DNA from: Luscinia megarhynchos
Lineage: Eukaryota > Chordata > Aves > Passeriformes > Turdidae
Reading direction: 5' to 3'
NCBI GenBank assembly: GCA_034336665.1
Contig: JAPFBE010000003.1
Coordinates: forward strand, 37,980,360-38,044,359
Length of the DNA: 64,000 nt
In this document: piece by piece, positions 1-64,000 of the stretch
Position numbering within the stretch: position 1 is the first letter of the stretch
Layout: each line of letters starts with the position of its first letter
Program-made: the position numbers and the translations under genes
Notes under the pieces: generated by a model
Told to the model about the DNA's origin: nothing
Database searches by the model: none
The model's input: only the letters and a program-made list of their open reading frames with translations

Positions 1-1558
1 AAATGATAATAAAGTGCCTTTCATTCTCTTAGAGGTGCTTAATCACATCTAAGTATAAGCCAAACAAATGTATGTATCAGAAGATATATAGAACATGTAA
101 TTTGCTCACAAGGGTCAGAAAATACAACTTTTCATGCTGGAGTGATCTTTTAAATTCTTTGGGAATTGAGGTTATAAAACAAAAGGGAAGTGAGTTTTTG
201 GTCATATATTTGAAAGTAGTTACTGGTAAGAGAATCTTATTGATGTTTTTTTGATTCTTCATCAAAAACATTTTCTAAAAAGGAATCCATTTTTACTTCT
301 TAGATGAGTATTAAGCAAATCCATAAAGTAAAATAGTGTCAAGTGACCTCTGCTAAAAATTCTCTTCTTAATTGAGAAATAATTTAGCTGTAAGAGCAAT
401 TTTAGTATTCTGTTTTATGTTTCCTATTTTGAAAGAGTCATCGGGGACTTCTCTGTTTACTGAAAGCACTGATTTTACTAGGAGCAAAGTCACTTTTCAG
501 TACACTATCCTCAGTCCTTTTGCAGGGAATTTACATTTAAATACACAGTCCTTGCTTTGCTCCATAAGGGTACACTTTTCTTCTCTTTCACCTATGCAAA
601 TCCTACATGAATGAAGAAACTCTCCAAAGAAAACTTTGCAGAATTATCTGAGTTTATGAAATTTTCACTTAAATTCTAAGATCTTTGTCAGACCTTGGAA
701 GGGAAAACTATGTAGGACAGAGTTGTCTGTAGGCAAAAGAAATTTAAAAAAATAAATGGAACTGCTAAGGGAACATGAAAATGGTTGGATTGCTACTAAA
801 ACCAAAAAGAAGCATTCTAAGAATAAACAGCCATTAGTGAATAACAAGAGTAAAGTCAAATGAAGAAATTACTTCCACCAACCAGGAAAGGAGGGACAAT
901 TAGAATTGAGAATGATAATTGCAGGCATTTGGCATAGCAAACTGTAGAGACTTGAAAAGAAATTAATAGGTTTCACATAAGAAGGCAAAGAAAAACTGAA
1001 GCTCAGAAAAGACTCACTCTCTTGGAAACAAGGACTGTTATTAGTTGAGGTGGTGGCAGAGGAAGTTAAACAAATAACAAGTTTGCATTTAGGTTTTCTT
1101 TTGTGGTCTTTGGTTCTTGTTGGAAAAAAAGCAAAAAGAGAGTTAATGAAAGTCATGCCCTGATATATATCAGAGTATGAATCAGTAAGACTGTATGTGG
1201 TGATATATTTGATGAGTACTGTACTTCTTTGTAGCATGGAACTGAACTTCCTTAACTGGTATGCTTTGAGCAGCACCTACTGAGTATCATAGAGTGAACA
1301 GGATATCTGAAGAAGCAAACCACCATACTCTAACAGAATTATAGCAAAATTCTTTGTTAACAACTGGGAACCAAAGTAGTTTTCATAACTGCTTGTTGGT
1401 CAAAAGGAATGACAAAAGTCAGAGAGTCCACAAACAATCAGAAAGTTCCACTTGACATGGAAATTAGTGTGTTAGTCCATCACCTACTATGTAAGCACAT
1501 GGCAGTGGGTTTTGGATAATGGAGTAAGGTGAGAGGGAAGAGAGACATCAAAGAGGTA

Positions 1559-1607
1559 CAGATGAATTAAAGAAAGAAAGAGATAGAAAAAGAGAAAGCG
1601 AAAGAGA
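1559..1607 (+). repeat. Purine-rich (GA/GAAA) tract
   Basis: Almost pure purine run of GAAA and GA units, just outside the lower boundary of the LTR-like block at about 1615. It could be a microsatellite that grew at an insertion boundary. Confidence 0.6.
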
Positions 1608-1614
1608 TCACTAG

Positions 1615-2450
1615 TGCTGCTTCCAACGTTCATCCACCTGGGGGGACACTGAGCCTGGTTTCAGCATCAATCCAGCAGTATCAGTGTAGCTCATGGGATG
1701 TCCAGGATCCTAGGGGTGATAATCCAGCTAGGAAGTGTTGATCCATCTGTGTTGGTATGGTCAGTGGGATGTTCAGGGTACAGGAGGGTGCAGCCTTGGG
1801 CTTGAGAAGGAACCCTCTTTATGGACAGGTTTCTCTCCTTCTGTGCTAATTAACTATCATGCACAGTCTCTTCTTTCAGGCATTTTTGGAAATGGGTTAG
1901 AGGGCTTTGGGAGTCTCTGGTGGTGTCAATCCCACCCTATAGTCCATGCCTATGCCATGCCTCCATCCATGTCAAGTCATTATTGCCCTGTACTGTGTTG
2001 TGTTTTAGATGCTGGAAAAGTGCTGCCCTATCTCTGTCTCACACCCATTCTCCATCAAAACCTTGTTCTTTCTCATGGCATTTTAATACCTATAATTCTT
2101 GATTATTACCAACGATTTTTGCCTGTCATTACTAATAGTCCTTGGCTGGCTCCACAGCCATTCAGTTATAGGAGTGTGAGACACAGACATTCATCCCTTC
2201 TTCTGGGAAATGGGAGCTCAAACAGATCTCGCTTTGGACCACTTTTATAGGATCATTAGAAAGTGGGCTTTAGCCATGGTAATTTTCCATCCTGGCCACA
2301 ATTTGAGTCAGTAACTTTCTTTGAAGGTTCAAGCAGCAGAAATATTATTCCTCTTGTCTGTTTTTCAGTCAAGAAAAATATGTTTCCCAGGCTTTTCACT
2401 TAAAATCAGATGCTCATTAGGCACCTGTTAATTCCTGGGAGCAGACAATG
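1615..2450 (-). mobile_element. Probable ERV solo LTR, antisense to NALCN
   Basis: This GC-richer block differs in texture from the AT-rich intron around it. On the minus strand it has a TATA box (TATAAAAG, complement of 2242-2249) and, about 160 bp downstream, an ATTAAA-type poly(A) signal (complement of 2082-2087). That is LTR-like order. The minus-strand text around the TATA box resembles avian ERV LTRs as I remember them. No gag, pol or env reading frame adjoins it, so it would be a solo LTR. Both boundaries are uncertain; only the central 700 bp is supported. The 171-codon frame on the + strand is antisense to the element and not a credible gene. Confidence 0.5.
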
Positions 2451-2717
2451 TTTCTGATAAACTCAAGAGGGGCTTTAGTCCAAGTGTAGTTCATCCAGGC
2501 TGAAGCCTAATGAGCATTTCTCAGACCATAGTGTGAACTCAGTGGGATGAGAGGGTGCATCACCACAGGCTATCCTGAAACTAGACAACTTCTCCAGGCC
2601 TCTACATTGTGCTAGGTATTATGTATTTTATTGGAATTCTGTCTTGCATTGCTGTTCTGAATGCCATCCTTACTTCCACTGTTCGCAGTAGTTGGATCAC
2701 TGAAAATTATATTATGT

Positions 2718-2937
2718 ATTATTGTTTATGTGGCACAAACAGCATGTCACTTTGAGTAAGTGCAAGAAAATCTACATATTGCTAAAGCCAGCTTCTTGTG
2801 AGAAGAACTTTTTTCTTCTGAACACTGATTATTGTTTATGTGGCACAAACAGCATGTCACTTTGAGTAAGTGCAAGAAAATCTACATATTGCTAAAGCCA
2901 GCTTCTTGTGAGAAGAACTTTTTTCTTCTGAACACTG
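2718..2937. repeat. Perfect tandem duplication, 2 x 110 bp
   Basis: 2718-2827 and 2828-2937 are identical over all 110 bases, and the match runs 2 bases further (AT) at the edge. The unit is unique-looking, non-microsatellite sequence. Perfect identity means a very recent duplication, a copy-number polymorphism, or an assembly artefact. Confidence 0.95.
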
Positions 2938-3867
2938 ATGTTTTTTAATTTTTTGGGCTAGAGTCCTTCCTATGTCTTCTTTGCCTTTATAGTTCAATAT
3001 AGTTCAAAATCCTGCCTTGAAATAAGGTCCACACACTCAACTCAGATGCAGTTTGAATTCCAAACTCCTCTCTGGTATACTAAGCCACTTAAATTTCATC
3101 TTCTGTGGAGGTGGGAAATAAATTTCCAGTATGAAACTTAAACTTCATTTACAAGTAGGGGTGGAAAGATACGTTTACTGTGGTTGTCACTCAGTAGTCT
3201 AAGACCACAGAAAAATTCTGGGCCTGTAATTCTTTTAAAGAAAAGAGTTAGGATACCTTCTGGTACTTCTCTGGTATGTCAGAAATTGGTGCTTGCCTGT
3301 AGAAGCTCACTGTGTTTGAGGATGTTTACATTGAACCTCAGAGACTAAAACCTTGGCAGTTGCTGGCAGCTGTTGGCATATGTATATGTACATATTTACT
3401 GCCTTAGATAGAAGTTGTCTGATAATATATGCTTGAACAGTGGTATCCTCCTTCACTTACCATACTCCTCTGCTTCTCAGCTATATCAGTCACATTCTCA
3501 GCTTCTTTAGCCTCTGGTCAGCATCTGTACACAAGGGAAATGTAATAATCTGATACACACTTTTTTCCTCCCTGGGATTCTTCCTTCTAGAACCATATCT
3601 AAACAATATTTAATGTAGAGTAAATAGAGGCACTTGATTTTCCTCTCCTGTGAGAGTTTCCTATACATGTGATGCATGCAAATAATGAAGCAACTTGCTT
3701 CTCTTCCAAAGTGGAATTCTCTGCTTTTCACAGAGACACTCTGAGCATAAAGGAAGTCCATAAAGTAAATTACTGTCTGGTGACTAAAAATGCCTTAATT
3801 GAAAACCACCTCAGCTTTACAAGATGTTTTAGGATTTTGCATTGCATTTCTTTTATAATTATCTTTT

Positions 3868-3920
3868 ATTATCGTTGTTGCTGTTATTACTATTATTGTA
3901 GTTGTTTTTGTTGTTATTAT
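3868..3920 (+). repeat. TTR trinucleotide-rich low-complexity tract
   Basis: Degenerate run of GTT, ATT and GTTATT units with almost no C on this strand. A short open frame through it (tyrosine and cysteine rich at its end) is only the translation of this simple sequence. Confidence 0.7.
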
Positions 3921-4233
3921 TTCTGATTAATTTAATTTTCTCTTCATGCAAAGTACATTTTAATGAGTATATTGTTAAAATATGTAATGCACTGGTCATA
4001 AAACCTAGAATTCAGCATTTTTAAACTCATATTAATTGTATGGTAAGAAAAAAAAATTTACTACTTGCAAAATGGCTAACAGATATATAGTAGTAGATGA
4101 TATTAGTTCAACAGATGTCAAAGGCAAGAATACCATTTACATCAGCTGGGCTGTCATTTTTCCATGTTATTTAACAATACTTCTTAAGAAAAATAAGGTT
4201 AACTTTAACAAATAATTTACAATTGTTTTGTAG

Positions 4234-64000
<59,767 letters not shown>

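Larger units (their letters stand above)
1..4233 (+). other. NALCN intron, 3' part (upstream exon outside the window)
   Basis: AT-rich intron tail upstream of the first visible exon. It holds a purine-rich tract, a probable antisense ERV LTR (about 1615-2450), a perfect 110-bp tandem duplication (2718-2937) and a TTR-rich tract (3868-3920). It ends in a T-rich acceptor with AG at 4232-4233. I see no exon in it; the 171-codon frame at 1735-2250 lies inside the LTR-like block. Confidence 0.7.

Noticed and set aside
869..1276. 135-codon frame on the minus strand
   Set aside because: Low-complexity S, F and L composition in AT-rich intron; no domain and no exon-like splice sites.
1735..2250. 171-codon open frame on the + strand
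   Set aside because: It lies within an LTR-like block, antisense to its TATA and poly(A) signals. No domain, splice-site support or family resemblance; composition explains its length.

Overview
The window is vertebrate, and specifically bird, nuclear DNA, most probably from a passerine. It is AT-rich, with small exons in long introns and GT-AG splice sites. CR1-type LINE 3' ends occur on both strands, several with the avian tail of repeated ATTCTRTG units. There is also a tRNA-Ile-derived SINE of the TguSINE1 type known from songbirds, and several avian retroviral LTR-like blocks. No bacterial-type genes, CpG island, rRNA or CRISPR array was seen.

One gene accounts for all the coding sequence I can support: NALCN, the sodium leak channel, on the + strand. 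Fourteen consecutive internal exons lie between 4234 and 62334. They join in phase without a stop into 1505 nt (501 full codons plus 2 nt). In order they encode the end of domain II S6, the whole cytoplasmic domain II-III linker, domain III S1 to S5, and the first part of the extracellular turret before the domain III pore helix. The upstream and downstream exons lie outside the window.

Layout: 1-4233 is the tail of an upstream intron, with a probable antisense ERV LTR and a perfect 110-bp tandem duplication. 4309-27558 is a 23-kb intron with CR1 copies, a solo-LTR-like element, the SINE and a 44-bp palindrome. 27559-29715 holds two linker exons. 29716-53017 holds two long introns around one 74-nt exon, with several CR1s, two LTR-like blocks, a dispersed 70-bp repeat pair and a G-quadruplex-type motif. 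53018-62334 is a dense cluster of ten exons. 62335-64000 is intron that ends inside another CR1.

The observations most worth following up are an exon that starts with a perfect 5' splice-site hexamer (60094), which could act as a recursive-splicing junction for an exon carrying the domain III voltage sensor; the tandem duplication at 2718-2937; three LTR-like blocks with TATA and poly(A) signals inside introns; and an unclassified repeat pair near 30.1 and 31.0 kb. I did not find evidence for a wholly new biological system. Comparisons with human NALCN and with repeat consensus sequences are from memory.
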